Assembly (NCBI RefSeq): GCF_023159225.1
Contig: NC_063170.1
Location: 62,904,208-62,968,207, forward strand
Length of the DNA stretch: 64,000 bases
Direction: 5' to 3'
Source: Perognathus longimembris pacificus
Lineage: Eukaryota > Chordata > Mammalia > Rodentia > Heteromyidae
Shown: positions 33,289 to 45,060 of the stretch, in pieces
Layout of the letters: each line of letters opens with the position of its first letter
Position numbering within the stretch: position 1 is the first letter of the stretch
Made by a program: the position numbers and the translations under genes
The notes under the pieces: generated by a model
What the model saw: the letters and a program-made list of their open reading frames with translations, nothing else
Told to the model about the DNA's origin: nothing
The model's database searches: none

Positions 33289-33512
33289 ACTAGAACCAGT
33301 AGCTCACAATTCTAATCTGAGCTTCTCAGCAGGCTGAAATCTACAGGTATTAGTATGAAGCCAGTCTAGGCACAGAAATCTGAGATTCTTACCTCCAATC
33401 AACTAGCAAAAAGAGGAGCATAGGTGTGGCTCAAATGGTAGAGCACCAGCCTCGAGCAGAAAGTGCAAAGGACAAACAAGAGGTTCTGAGTCCAATCCTC
33501 AGTAACAACACA
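33289..33512 (+). mobile_element. SINE, F2 type
   Basis: AGAACCAGTAGCTCACAATT head, CTCCAATCAACTAGC linker, tail module GTGTGGCTCAAATGGTAGAG ... GAGTCCAATCCTCAG. Diverged, with CA-rich tail. Confidence 0.8.
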
Positions 33513-33739
33513 CACGACTAGAAAATTCAGTTTTTGTTCAAAGACTTTTCAAAACTGGTGTAGAAATGCATTCAATATAGAGGTCACATTGATTAAAGAA
33601 CTCGAGGCCAGGACACCTAGTAAGGCCTGCATCTAAAAGACAACCAGATAGATTCAAATCATCTTGGCAACTATGATATTCTTTGAAACTATCAACATCA
33701 TTTTTAAAATATTCTGCAGTTCGGGAAATTTGTTTATTT
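33513..33739. other. Single-copy non-coding DNA
   Basis: Nothing recognised. Confidence 0.4.
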
Positions 33740-33988
33740 CAAAATTCTACAAGCAGGGCTGGGGATATAGCCTAGTGGCAAGAGTGCCTGCCTCGGATAC
33801 ACGAGGCCCTAGGTTCGATTCCCCAGCACCACATATACAGAAAACGGCCAGAAGCGGCGCTGTGGCTCAAGTGGCAGAGTGCTAGCCTTGAGCGGGAAGA
33901 AGCCAGGGACAGTGCTCAGGCCCTGAGTCCAAGGCCCAGGACTGGCCAAAAAAAACAAAACAAAAAAAAAACAAAATTCTACAAGCAG
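33740..33988 (+). mobile_element. Young SINE, F1 type, with perfect 17-bp target-site duplication
   Basis: Body 33757-33971, nearly identical to the 30997 copy, with GGTTCGATTCC B box intact and an A-rich tail containing two CAAAA steps. CAAAATTCTACAAGCAG flanks it at 33740-33756 and 33972-33988 without a mismatch. Confidence 0.95.
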
Positions 33989-34829
33989 TCTTTTGTTATT
34001 AACATACTAGTAACCCTGTTTAAAAGAATATACTTATTCATACGTAACCTGCATTCATTACATTCATATGTCTAACATTCACATGTCTAGTCCCATGTGT
34101 CTCCTTTAGAAATAAAGGGAAGTGATGGATATTTCATTTGGGTTCCTCTCAACTTTAGTATGATGGAGAAACTTGAGTTCCATTACTCTGTCAAGTTCCT
34201 CTTGGTGCCAGTTATAAAAAACAGCCTCAGTCACCTAGTCCTTGGGAGAAGCCTGGAGAAATCTTGATGAGAAAAACATGAGCTTCTGATCCTGAACACC
34301 AGTAGTGATTGCTCTCTCTACTTGCACCTAAAATATCTGAGTTCCAGGAGAAGCAGGGATGATATCAGAAGATATCTTGGCTGTTCTGAGTATCCCACCA
34401 TTCCCTCATGATGATGGAGAGGTGTGGCCAGACAGCCTGGTCAACTAGTCCTGCCCTGAATGGTGTTAAGATCCTTTAACTGACAATGTTCACAGACTCA
34501 ATTCAAATTATTTAATGGCAACAATGAGGAGGAAATGACCAGAGTTATGCAACTGGAAATTCCTAAGAAACAGCTAATGTGATCGTTATGTATCACTGGA
34601 TCTAGGTGCCAATTAAAAAATGTTACTGAGGTCTCCTGTGACATTCCTTCCTCTGTTGCTTCTCAAAACCCTCTCGTGAAATTGGAGAAAGGCGTCTTTC
34701 TATGTCAAATAGTATTTTGACTGAAGGAAGGCAGAGTTGCTAGGTATGAGGAAACAGTGCATGCAGGTGTGGCAGGATTTCAGGATTGTTAAGTGTTTCT
34801 CTGTCGGTGTTGGGCAATCTCTTCTTCCT
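33989..34829. other. Single-copy non-coding DNA
   Basis: Contains a short local repeat (TACATTCATATGTCTAACATTCACATGTCTAG-like) near 34050-34090. Nothing else recognised. Confidence 0.45.
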
Positions 34830-35620
34830 GGCAGAGTCCCTGCTACAAACGTCCATTTCCCTTCTTATCCATTGCATCCTTAGTTTTCTCTCCTATGCTT
34901 GCACAAGTTAAACCCAGTCACCCAATTCCAAATCTTTCAGTCCTCTCCCACTCTTTCTGATTATGTCTAAAACTCTTAAAAATGCTTGGAAAATCAGTCT
35001 GTTCTCAATATTGTCCTTTCTCTGCCTTGGATACTAAGAGGTATCAGACTCAGTCTCTGACACATCCATGCTTGTTCCCCTCAAGTCCATATATCATCAG
35101 TACCATCTCTTTAGAACCCAATTTCAACTATGCCACTTCAAAATTATCAAGGACCTTAAACTGCTCTCACAATTGTATACAAGAGCCACTTCCTCTGTGT
35201 ATCAATAGCATGTACTTCTGGAACTTTCCTCCATCCACTGGTAGCCAGTAATCCACATCTTGCCATTCAGATTCAGGTCTTTCACTTGCCTAGCTATGTG
35301 TGATACTTGATCATCCTATGGGTCGTCATATATTAGACAGTGCAAATAGAGAACCTTTCCAATGCCCATTCTTTAAGATTCAAATAATATCTTCTCCAGG
35401 AAGCTAACTCTGTCAGCGAGGGTCTCACTAAGAACCTTCAACACACCCATGCCTTCTTGTATATAAGCGTATGGTGGTGACACAATCTGGAGTGTGTCTG
35501 GCACTCCCTTCACGGTCGCCAGCTGTGGCTTTCAAGGTTGTATTCTGCATGTACTGTCATCACTATACCAAATGAGTGGCACATAGTACATACTCTAATG
35601 GTTGCTGAAAAATATTTTTA
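34830..35620 (+). mobile_element. L2 fossil
   Basis: Landmarks match the L2 3' end in order: CATTCTTTAAGATTCAAATAATATCTTCTCCAGGAAGC (consensus 'cattcttcaagactcagctcaaatgtcacctcctccaggaagcc'), CTTGTATATAAG..., and GAGTGGCACATAGTACATACTC near the terminus. 35240-35620 is the clearest part; 34830-35240 is assigned by pyrimidine-rich resemblance only. No frame is intact. Confidence 0.6.
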
Positions 35621-36950
35621 AAAAGCCACGTAAAGAGGCAGAACCTGCTGTGTATTCTTCTTAACTACTTCCCCCCCTGTTTCAACACTTACAATAAACA
35701 ATAGATAACCAAGCCTTGTGCTAACAGTCTCTACTGCAGAGCTAACCTAAACTCTGAACATCATACTTCAGTGTCTCGTCATTTTTTACTCTGCAGTTGA
35801 TTCTTCAGCTCTTCATCTGTACAACACAGGCAAACCTAAGGAATTCAGGCAAGTTCATGGTTTGTTTAAGGTTTGCCATCTTTTCCAGGACTGAAAAAAA
35901 AAAGTTTCCTAAATCACTGTAGGTTTTCTAAGAGCATCCTGAATTGTCAAATACTCACAATTAAACAATTTCTTTATTTTAGTTTTGATGGGTTCAGTGT
36001 ATATTTGAAAATAAGAACAATCTGGATCACCTCTTCTAGAGATACCTTTCAATCACAAAATGGTAAGGAAATATGAAGCCTTGATGTTTTAGCTTGGAAT
36101 TGCTCTTTTCATGTTGATTTTACATTTCCCACTTGGCTTACTTAGGATGGGTGGATTTTTTTTTCTCTAAAATGATATATAATCATCAGTCCTTCCTTTG
36201 ACCTCTAAGAAAATCTGAGAAATAGAATCCTAGAGGGTCCTTTAATGGCTAAACTTGAGTGTGGGCCAGTGTCCATTACACAGTTAGGAACTTAATACTC
36301 TCAGCAATACAGTGCAACATTTTGCATGTCACTCTTCAAATTACATCTAAAATCTTTTGTTCTTTGACATTTAGCATCATTCTATCCCAGTAAAGGTTGT
36401 TGCCGTTTTCTTGCAATGACTTTCTGACCTGTCTTTAAAGTCAGCGCTCCAATCAGTCTCCACCGACACCTGCAGAATAGTGACATATTGACTTTTACAA
36501 GAGATGAATCAAAAGGTGACAGCACATGAATAGATCGAAACTTCGCACTGAATTTCCCATATAAATGAAAGTGTCAACTAAACAAAGGGAAGACCTCCCT
36601 CTTTACATAGTCAATACAGGTGCTTTATCCACATAATATATATTTCACTTCAGGTTCTGTACTGGACTGGTATGCCAGTACAATTATGGTGTTCATTTTG
36701 TAACAGAGTTGGATTTTACTTTCATACTGCCTCGGCTTAAATAGCCATGCAGTTGGACGAGCTGACCCATTAAATCAATCTCTCTCTGTTTCTAATTTCA
36801 GCTGTCAAGCAATGAATGTAAAGACACTTTGAAAACTTCTGATAGATTGCAAAATAAAGGTGATTCAAGTTACTTTGTCTTTAAACTTCCTTGATACTTA
36901 TTTACTTCCTGATTTTCTGTGGTATGAGCATGCTCATTATGTATCCAGAG
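35621..36950. other. Repeat-poor interval
   Basis: No transposon or exon recognised. 36430-36890 is a candidate conserved element (see findings). Confidence 0.45.
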
Positions 36951-36987
36951 TTTTTTTCTTTCTTTTCTTTTCTTTTCTTTTTTTTTT
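36951..36987. repeat. (TTTTC)n tract
   Basis: A T-rich tract with four TTTTC steps, like a reversed retroposon tail. No element body follows on its right. Confidence 0.85.
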
Positions 36988-37255
36988 GACTGTAGAGTTC
37001 TGGAAAGCAGGAAGCACTTGCTGTGTTACCAGATTCTAGCACATGGTTGTTGGGTTTTTTGTTTGTTTGATTTACTTTTTTTTTTTCTCTGTAGGGTTTC
37101 TTGACTGCTACAAAATTTATAAAGGATTTCTATGCACAACAGCAAAGGCCCACAACAATCAATCATATCAATATTGATATTACTAACAATTTAATGTCAG
37201 CAAATGTTTTATTATATCAGGATTTTTTTGTTGTTTATTGCTTTTTTAAAAAAAA
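36988..37255. other. Single-copy DNA with a 16-bp palindrome
   Basis: A perfect palindrome, ATATCAATATTGATAT, occupies 37165-37180, next to further ATCAAT motifs. Confidence 0.5.
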
Positions 37256-37492
37256 ATTTCCAGTCCTTGCATTTGAACTCAAGGCCTGGGTGCTGTTCCT
37301 TAGCTCATTTTGCTCAAGACCAACACTGTAAATCTTGAGTCACAGTACCACTTCTGGCTTCTTCTGAGTAGTTTATTGGAGATAAAGAGTCTCTGGACTT
37401 TCCTGCCCCAACTGGCTTCAAACTGAGATCCTCAGATCTCAGCCTCTGGAGTAGCTAGGATTACAGATGGGAGCTACCCACTAGTACCTGGC
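37256..37492 (-). mobile_element. SINE, F2 type (minus strand)
   Basis: Reversed tail module (CCAGTCCTTGCATTTGAACTC, TTGAGTCACAGTACCACTTC), AGATAAAGAGTCTCTGGACTTTCCTGCCCC, then reversed head CAGATCTCAGCCTCTGG ... CTAGTACCTGGC. Confidence 0.85.
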
Positions 37493-37650
37493 CCAGTGCC
37501 AGTTATTATGCTTAAAGATGAATCATAATCATCTCAGAAAATCTTCAAAATACTCGTAGGCAGAAACTGTCTTACTATTTATGTATCACCTTGTTAGTGA
37601 CAAGAACATGGAGACAGAGCACATTTGAATGCTATATCCTACCTAGCCTA
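37493..37650 (-). mobile_element. Possible MIR fragment (minus strand)
   Basis: CCAGTTATTATGCTTAAAGAT, CATCTCAG and AAATACTCGTAGGCAGAAACTG loosely follow a reversed MIR. Weak. Confidence 0.3.
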
Positions 37651-37779
37651 TGGTAAAACTTTCCTTCAAGATCAGGAGTGTGGAATTCCAAAGCTCATTT
37701 TCCCCAGCTGATGTAACCAAGTTCAGTTTAATTAACTATAAAAATGTAATTCCATACTTAAAGTCCTATCAACAACATA

Positions 37780-38105
37780 GGAAAGTCTCTCCTCTCTTTT
37801 GAGTCGCATGCGCGTATGACCCTGTAAATGTCAACTTATATACTTACAAATTAGAACTAGCTTCCACTTATGAGAGAACACTCACACCCTTTGTCTTTCT
37901 GACTTAATGTCACTTAACATATCTTTTCCAGTTCCGTCTATTTTGTGTGACTGCTGTAGCCATTGCTGGTCTCAGATGTAGCACATGGCTCTCATCCCTC
38001 TCCTGTGTCACGACATGCAACAGGATTCCACAGTGATATTCTCTCTCTCCCGCATCCCAGAGTAAGTGGATATTAGCAAATAATTGAATTCCACCCATTT
38101 AGGTT
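37780..38105 (-). mobile_element. Old L1 3' region (minus strand)
   Basis: CACCCTTTGTCTTTCTGACTTAATGTCACTTAACAT followed by TTCCAGTTCCGTCTATTTTG matches the reversed end of ORF2 ('tgtctttctg..cttatttcacttaac..cagttccatccattttg'). Diverged, no open frame. Confidence 0.5.
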
Positions 38106-41100
38106 AAGAGTTTCGTTGCTGAAGAAAAGACTGCCCTAATATTTACCCAATGAAGGGGTAAAACTAAAATCCATCCGGTATTAACTAAAGTAGTGAGTGA
38201 GCTCTGTCATAAGGGTGAGCAGCTATTTATATGTAAAACTCTGTTTCGAAGTCTGCTATAAAGTATATCACTTGTCTCTATTTCTAATAAATGAACATCA
38301 GTCTCATAGGATGTTATGAGACAAATTGAAATTAAGTCAGGTACTTTGGATGAGTACACTAAGGGATTCTCATAACGGAATATCTGCAACTATTTCTCAA
38401 ATTTCATTAGATTTCCAGTTAATTGGTTAATTTTTCATTTTTTAATCATAAGACACTCCCTGTTGGATAGGGATAAGATTTGTCTCTATACTCTTTTGTT
38501 TACTTTGTCTTTATATTTGTACTAAGACAATTGAAAGTATTTTTTAGCATATCAATGTATGTATTAATCAACTATATTTTGTGGATTGAATGATATAGGG
38601 ATTTTCCATGTGGATTTCCGTCAACTAAGTTTACTATACATGTTTTTCATTCTTTTTTGGCCTCACAGATTCAATCACAATGGTGACATGGTAAATGTTT
38701 GCTTGGTAAATCATGACTTGTTCTTTGCTATGCACATTGGAGCTCATGTTCATTTTACCCATCAAATGCATCCTTAACTTCGGGGTTAAATGGTTGTAAA
38801 GCATGCCTCGGCTTTCTTGCTCTTTGTCTAAACGTCAATCAAAGGCATCTGACTTCTCTTGTCATCTCACATGACCTAGAAATTGAAACTGGTGTTAACA
38901 CTAACCCAAGAGAACTATAAATATGAAAGCAATTTTCCATATGAAAACCGTTACATCCCAAGGTTAAATGTTAATGACTTTTTAAATTTCCCAACATCAT
39001 TTCAGCCACATTTCCCTTTATTAACATACCTATTATTAAACCATAGGTTGAAAAGGGACAGCACCTTGTTCATCCTCTCATTTTGTTTTTGAATGACATG
39101 CTATGATTCATCCAAATCCATATAACCTGAGAATGGAGATGACCAATGGGCAAAACTCAGGACATTATCTACCAGTTTTCTGGGTTTGGGATGTCATCTC
39201 TCATGTTGATATTTTTATGCAGGTCTTATAGACAATGTCTATTAGGAAACATGTGATCTGATGATTGTTGAATTTATTTACACATCTCCAAATTTTAGAA
39301 CATTAATCTATACTAATTTAGCTATACGGAGGTGACTAACTGCCCTAAAATAGAGAAAATTCTGGGCACTCAACAGATATATCAGGTGCTTTTATTTCAA
39401 AATTAATCTTATAGAATGCCCCTTTTCCATTTTAGTAAGATTTCTGCAAAAAAAAAAAATCACCAATTCAGGAGTAGTACAGGAGATTTCCAGAATTATT
39501 CAAGCCAGTAACTTACATGAGGTATATTTGTTATGACTAATTTCAAAACCCATTAATTATTTTCCTGGAATTAAAAAAAATATATATGGCTTTGACTTAG
39601 TCTTTCTAAAAAATTGTACTATTTGCATTCTCTATTATACTCGAGTTAATCCATTTATAACTGTTTGAAGATCATCCAGTATGTTGCCTTGTTAAATGGC
39701 AAAAACAATTCAATACATAACCTAAAGATTAAGAAAAGTGAGGGAAAGGATGGTGTGGAAGGGGTGGTTGGGAATTATGGCATTGATATAAAGGCAGCAT
39801 GTTCATACATTGCTCTGTTGAATGGCAACTCCTCCTTTAAGCAACTACTTAAAGAAAATAAATATTACAAAAAAAGAATAGGTGTTGAACATCACAGAAA
39901 ATATGGCAACATGAATATGATAAAGTATTGTGAACTTCATTTGCTAATTGTTTGAGTTGGTATTTATAGAAGGCTGCTACTTACCAAGAATTTGGTTATT
40001 CATAACATTTAATTTCCCTTAGTTACGGCCTCATTTTAATGAGTTTCATATCTTATTGTTAGACACACATTTGATAGAGAGAAAAGGCAGGAGCTATCTT
40101 TTACTCCTTAATGAATCTCTTTCCTGAATGAAGTTCATTAGCTGGCAATTCTTTCCTGTTAGATCAATGGCAAAATGATAATCTAGTGTTTTTGCCTTGA
40201 GCAATAATCTCAACATCCTTCTTGGAAACGATCCATGTGCCCCCTAGAAACTTTGAGAAGCAGTTTTTAATTGCATTTCTATTCAAATTTGGCATGGGTG
40301 AGCTATGTTTTGATGCCCAAGACAGGAAAGCAACAGTTTGACATATGTGACATCCCTAGTTTGTGAGCTAGTAACGCTGAATTACATGTGGGTACCAGAG
40401 CTTTCTCCATCCAGGTTTAATAATCAGAAAAAGATGATAACATATTAATAATGGAATAAGTGTTTAATATTTAATCAGCCAGATCCGGGCAGATTTTAAA
40501 CTAATATTAAAGTAAGAAGAAGCAGCCTACCTATTGGCAACTGTCCATCCTGAAAATGTCATTTGAAGTTGGTGACAGAGAGGGGATATCACTGAACCAT
40601 CTGGTAGAAAGAGTTCCTTACAACCAAGACTAAAGACAAGGTAGAGGCTTTCTTTCTATAATTACAATCATATGGAAAATCACTATTAAAATTCATGATT
40701 AAAAATATTTGAGTTTTTCTTTCTTTGTTGATATTCAATGGGAAGATCATTTTCTTGGCAATGTAAATATTTGTGTCAAATTAGGTCTTGGAAGTTATTT
40801 GAATTCTAAATAGTCTGCAAATTATGCTGGGGATTCATGTGTTTCTAAGTATTGATGAGACCTTAGTCATTTCCTATAGGCCACAGTGAATTATCACCTG
40901 TAAAGAGAGTGGGGGAAAAGGGTTTATTAGATCATGTTTAGCACTGGCAATGCCCATAAGTTGACAAACTACCTCAGAGTCATCATCCCACACCTGCACT
41001 GAGCTCGGAAATTCTTGTAGCATCAGACATCTACAAGATACTCTGAATATTCTTGAAAACAATGTTTATACACACTCATTTCATACAGTAATGTAATGAC

Positions 41101-41174
41101 TTCTCCATACCTAGCAGTTTAACTCAATATCTACCAGAGGGCTGACTCATATTACTTCCTATAATATTTGTGTT
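38106..41174. other. Long repeat-poor interval
   Basis: About 3 kb of AT-rich DNA with no gene and no clear transposon. A short stretch near 39790-39860 faintly resembles L1 ORF2 but I cannot support it. Open frames (up to 96 residues at 39665-39955) are Lys/Asn-rich and resemble no known family. Confidence 0.45.
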
Positions 41175-41404
41175 TGATTTTGGTGTCAATTCTGGTGATT
41201 GAAGTCAATCAAGGCCTGGATACTGTCTTTCTGCTTAACGTTAGTGTTTTACCACTTGAGCCACACCTCCACCTGTGGCTTTTGGGTAGATAATTGGATA
41301 TAGGAGTTTCATGGACGTTCCTTCCCAGGTTGGCTTCAAACCTAGATCATATCTCAGGCTCCCAAGTAGCTAAGATGACAGATATGAGCCACTGGCACCT
41401 ACCT
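41175..41404 (-). mobile_element. SINE, F2 type (minus strand)
   Basis: TTTGGTGTCAATTCTGGTGATTG, ACCACTTGAGCCACACCTCC (reversed tail A box), GTTGGCTTCAAACC, then reversed head ending GATATGAGCCACTGGCACC. It pairs inversely with the F1 copy 85 bp to its right. Confidence 0.8.
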
Positions 41405-41479
41405 GTTCTTAACATTTCAGTTCCAAAGTCTGTTTGTTAGAAAACATCACAATGACTTACAAATCACTTTTTTAAAAAT

Positions 41480-41712
41480 TTAAAACTTGGGGCTGGGGAT
41501 ATGGCCTAGTGGCAAGAGTGCTTGCCTCGTATACATGAGGCCCTAGGTTCGATTCCCCAGCACCACATATACAGAAAATGGCCAGAAGTGGCACTGTGGC
41601 TCAAGTGGCAGAGTGCTAGCCTTGAGCAAGAAGAAGCCAGGGACAGTGCTCAGGCCCTGAGTCCAAGCCCCAGGACTGGCCAAAAAAAAAAAAAAAAAAA
41701 AAATTAAAACTT
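41480..41712 (+). mobile_element. Young SINE, F1 type
   Basis: Body from 41489. TGGCCTAGTGG and GGTTCGATTCC boxes are intact, the tail module complete, and the A tail is about 21 nt uninterrupted. TTAAAACTT at 41480-41488 recurs at 41704-41712 as the target-site duplication. Confidence 0.95.
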
Positions 41713-41851
41713 AACATTTCTAATAAGTAAGCAAGGTGACAACTATGCAACTTTAGAGTTCTCAGGGGCCTTGAAGTCCCTTTAAGTTTATATATGAAAG
41801 TTGAAACAGTTCACCTTTTTTTTTATTGTTTGATTATGTGCTTTTCTGTTT

Positions 41852-42173
41852 TTGTTTTTGACAATACTGGGGTTCAAACCCAGAGCCTTGTTAGGCAGGC
41901 ACTCTAGTTCCCAACCCTTTCTGCATTCGTTAGTTTTCATATAGGATCTCCATGGTATCCCTTGTCAGCTTGGGTCACCTCCCTCCTATTATTCCTTCCT
42001 GTGTAGCTGGATTTCTGGGTGTATACCACTAACATTGCTATTGGTTTGAAGTTGGGGGTGTGAGAAGTTGTCTCACTAACATTTTGTCCAGCCTGGCCTC
42101 AAATCATGATATTCCTGATTGTAGGTAGCCTCTTGAGTTGCTGAGATTGTAGGCGTGATCTACTGGGCCCGGC
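41852..42173 (-). mobile_element. SINE, F3 type (minus strand)
   Basis: Read on the minus strand: a B1-like head starting AGCCGGGCCCAGTAGATCAC, a second B1-like unit in the middle, then an ID/tRNA-like end carrying GGCTCTGGGTTTGAACCCCAG before an A-rich tail. The longest and clearest three-part copy. Confidence 0.7.
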
Positions 42174-43980
42174 TTGCCTTGTTCTTAATGGGTATTTCAA
42201 ATATGTATTTAAGAACAATGACATACAGTTAAACTTTAAAATAGCATTAGCCATTATACATCAGTAGTTTAATAAATGTGACTGGCTGTTCATTAGAAAT
42301 ATTTAATGAATCAAAAATTAAAACTGGATTCAACATCCAGCAAAGTTGCAGTTTTTCTGTCCATGTTTTCTGTCCATCAGTAGGGAAGAAACGATGGAGA
42401 TGATATATTTATTAAAAATTTTAATAGAAAAATAATGTAATACCACAAAACAACTCATGAAGAAAACAGGATAACACATGTATTATAAATCTTAATACAA
42501 TGGCAAAGTCATACAAAATTTAGTATTTGCTTTCTTCTCTTTCATTCTAGGACACAGTGCTTTGAAGACAGTGATTCTTGATTTCATATCTTTGTAATCC
42601 CTCTAAATATTTTAATATTTAATTTTATTATCTGGAATGACTTCCCTGTATTGTCTTGAGTCCCACATGTCATATTCTATGTCCTAATTTCTCTTTCATA
42701 CTCCAAATAGGGTGATTGTGATGCACTACTTGACTTTATTTCAGATTTCTCCCATAGAAATGACTACGTATTTCAAGACATATAAATATCTATGTGACAT
42801 TTTGCTCTGCAAACCACAACAGATATATTGGCTTTGCTATTTAGTATTGAGAAAGTTCATTGCTGAAGTTCTACAAGAAGGATAGTTTGCATCTCTGAAG
42901 TTGTAGTGAAAAACATTTGATAAATTACATTTTCACTTTCAGATTGAAGGAGATCTCTTTCCTCCTATTATTTACTTAAAATAACAAATCATTAGTGTTC
43001 ATGTGTTTCAATTTATGAAGTGATCATGAAGGTCTATCCATGGCTTGCAAATATTCTTCCCTGAAGCATATTCTTTTCTGAGGCATGCCTTTAACTATGT
43101 GTTTTGGGGTATAAAATGTTTCCTGGTGCCTGAAGCTATCATTGATACAAATGAAATGTGCTTATGTAAAATTTCTACTTTTTTGAAAGGCTTTGTCTTT
43201 TAGTTTTGGAAAAAGTTTGTCTTAAAAGGCTTCAAAACACTAGAAAGCTGGAAAAGATCCAATATAGGTTCATGTAATTTCCGTATATTATGGTATTTCC
43301 TTGCTCTATGACAATTGTATTGGGTTGACTTTTTATTGGGGGAAAAATACATTATAGCATAACAGAACAACTGCACACCTGCTATATCCATAGAAGTGAG
43401 CTCAGCTTCTCTCAGAACTAGGTGATTCTCCAAACAGATGTGTTAGAGAAAGTTCTAGTGTAGTGGAAAGAGGCAATAATGTGGATGAAGGCAGAATGTG
43501 GCTTAGACTATAAGGCAGGTATAACCTCTGGGAAGTGAAGAGGGAAGGAGTCATAGGCCAGGAAGAATAGAATGGAGGAGTGATTGTAAATGAAGAGCCT
43601 CAGACCACACATTAGGTCTAAAAGCCTCTCTCCTAGGTCAAGACGTTGTCTTTAAACAAATTGCCTTTGAGGAACACTTCACCAGGTTGGGGGAGAGGAG
43701 TTGTTGAGAATCAATCCCCTTTAAAAAATCATCTGTTGTTGGCTGGAACCTGCTGGAGGCAAGTAGAATTTGTACATTTTCTCCAGGGAGGCTTGAGAGC
43801 CTCAGGCACCTTCCCACAGCAGAAGAGTTCTGGAGAAAGATCACAGGCATCCCTCCTCATGGCTTTCTCAACCCAAAAGCCCCTTCCCCTCTCTCTCACA
43901 CACTCACAAATATGTAATTTTGAAATTAAAGTCATAGCAGAGAAGAGAAGGCCTGGAAGTCTTCCATTACAAAGAACAAA
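42174..43980. other. Repeat-poor non-coding DNA
   Basis: No gene or clear element. The 120-residue frame at 43646-44008 overlaps a 91-residue frame on the other strand, runs into a SINE, and matches no family I know. Confidence 0.45.
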
Positions 43981-44229
43981 GCTGGGTGCTGGTGGCTCAG
44001 ACATTTAATCCTGGCTACTCATGGGGCTGAGATCTGAGGGTCATTGTCCTTTGAAGCCAGTCCAGGCAGGAAAGGACTTGAGTTGTTTATCTCCAATAAA
44101 CTACTTTAAAAAGCTTGAAGTGGCACTGAGGCTCAAGTGGTAGAGTACTAGCTTTGAGTAAAAGAAACTCAGGGACAGTGCTCAGGCATGGAGTTCAAGC
44201 CTCAGGATAGGAAAACCGAACAAAAAAAT
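43981..44229 (+). mobile_element. SINE, F2 type
   Basis: GCTGGGTGCTGGTGGCTCAG head, GGCTGAGATCTGAGGGTC, linker CTCCAATAAACTACTTTAAAAAGC, tail module GGCACTGAGGCTCAAGTGGTAG ... GAGTTCAAGCCTCAGG, A-rich tail. ACAAAGAA near both ends may be a target-site duplication. Confidence 0.85.
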
Positions 44230-44771
44230 GAATAACAAAGAAGATACCTTTCTTGCTCGATAAGTGGAAAGCAGGAGAAACCCAAGACCATGCTTACAGA
44301 ACCTCTTAGATGTGGAGACACCTTGAGAATATGAGTCCACATCATCTGAGTAGGGTTTGGAGAGTGATGGCTTTCACAGCACAGTTCTAGGGTCACAACA
44401 AGAACAAAATATGTTCAATAAAACTCACTTCCGTCTTCCTGGTGGATTCTACATGTTGATGAGCAGTGAGAAGAGCTACTTGCTTTCTGGGAAGGGAATT
44501 CTTATTACAGACATTAGAAGAAGAATTTTCCCCATGCACTAAAACTCCACTGCTTCTTATCAGTGCTACAATATTAGAAACAGACACGCGAGATAGGGGA
44601 GACACTGTTTTGATGGATAGGAGGTGAGCACCATTGAGGAAATGAAATCACACATCTCCCATCTCCCAACATAACGAACCCTTTATGTCAAAGGAATGGA
44701 ACTGAAAAACCTTGAGATTTCTGCTTTATATCTCTGATTTCCAAGTGATGAGTTTCTTTCCTTCATTTTTA
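44230..44771. other. Single-copy non-coding DNA
   Basis: Nothing recognised. Confidence 0.45.
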
Positions 44772-45060
44772 AATGATTTTAATTGTTATTATAAAAGTGA
44801 TGTTCAGAAGAGTCACAGTTACATAAGTTGTCATGAGCATAGTATAATTTTTTTGTCACCTCTTCCCTTGTTTTCTCCCAGTTTTTTTTCTTTCCAGACC
44901 CTCTTTCTGACAAGTAGTGTAGTTCATTTTCAACATAGTGTCTAGTGAGTATCACTGCTGCATTTGTGTATTCTTTGTCCCACCATTTCTGTGCTTCCTT
45001 TATACTCCCTCAAAACATACAAACTTACATACAAGATATAGAGTACAGAAAACAAAACAG
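44772..45060 (-). mobile_element. Old L1 3' UTR (minus strand)
   Basis: TTGTTATTATAAAAGTGATGTTCAGAAGAGTCACAGTTACATAAG parallels the 'ttattgtcaaagtgatgtacagagaggttacag' block of the young L1 3' UTR, followed by a TTTCTTTCC-type pyrimidine tract. Clearly an older subfamily. Confidence 0.55.

Noticed and set aside
33840..33860. CCAGAAGCGGCGC-type sequence in F1 tails, resembling a CTCF motif
   Set aside because: Aligned to the CTCF core it misses several central positions, and it is simply a conserved part of the SINE tail.
37805..37820. GCATGCGCG, NRF1-like half site
   Set aside because: Only part of the NRF1 consensus is present, and it lies within a probable old L1 fragment.
39665..39955. 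A 96-residue Lys/Asn-rich frame
   Set aside because: AT-rich composition explains it; a faint resemblance to L1 ORF2 is too weak to annotate.
41495..41570. tRNA-like sequence with A and B boxes
   Set aside because: It is the head of an F1 SINE. The same sequence recurs seven times with an attached tail module and A tail, so it is not a tRNA gene.
43646..44008. A 120-residue frame overlapped by a 91-residue frame on the other strand
   Set aside because: No recognisable domain, and it runs into an F2 SINE at its end. Long opposite frames arise by chance in locally GC-richer DNA.
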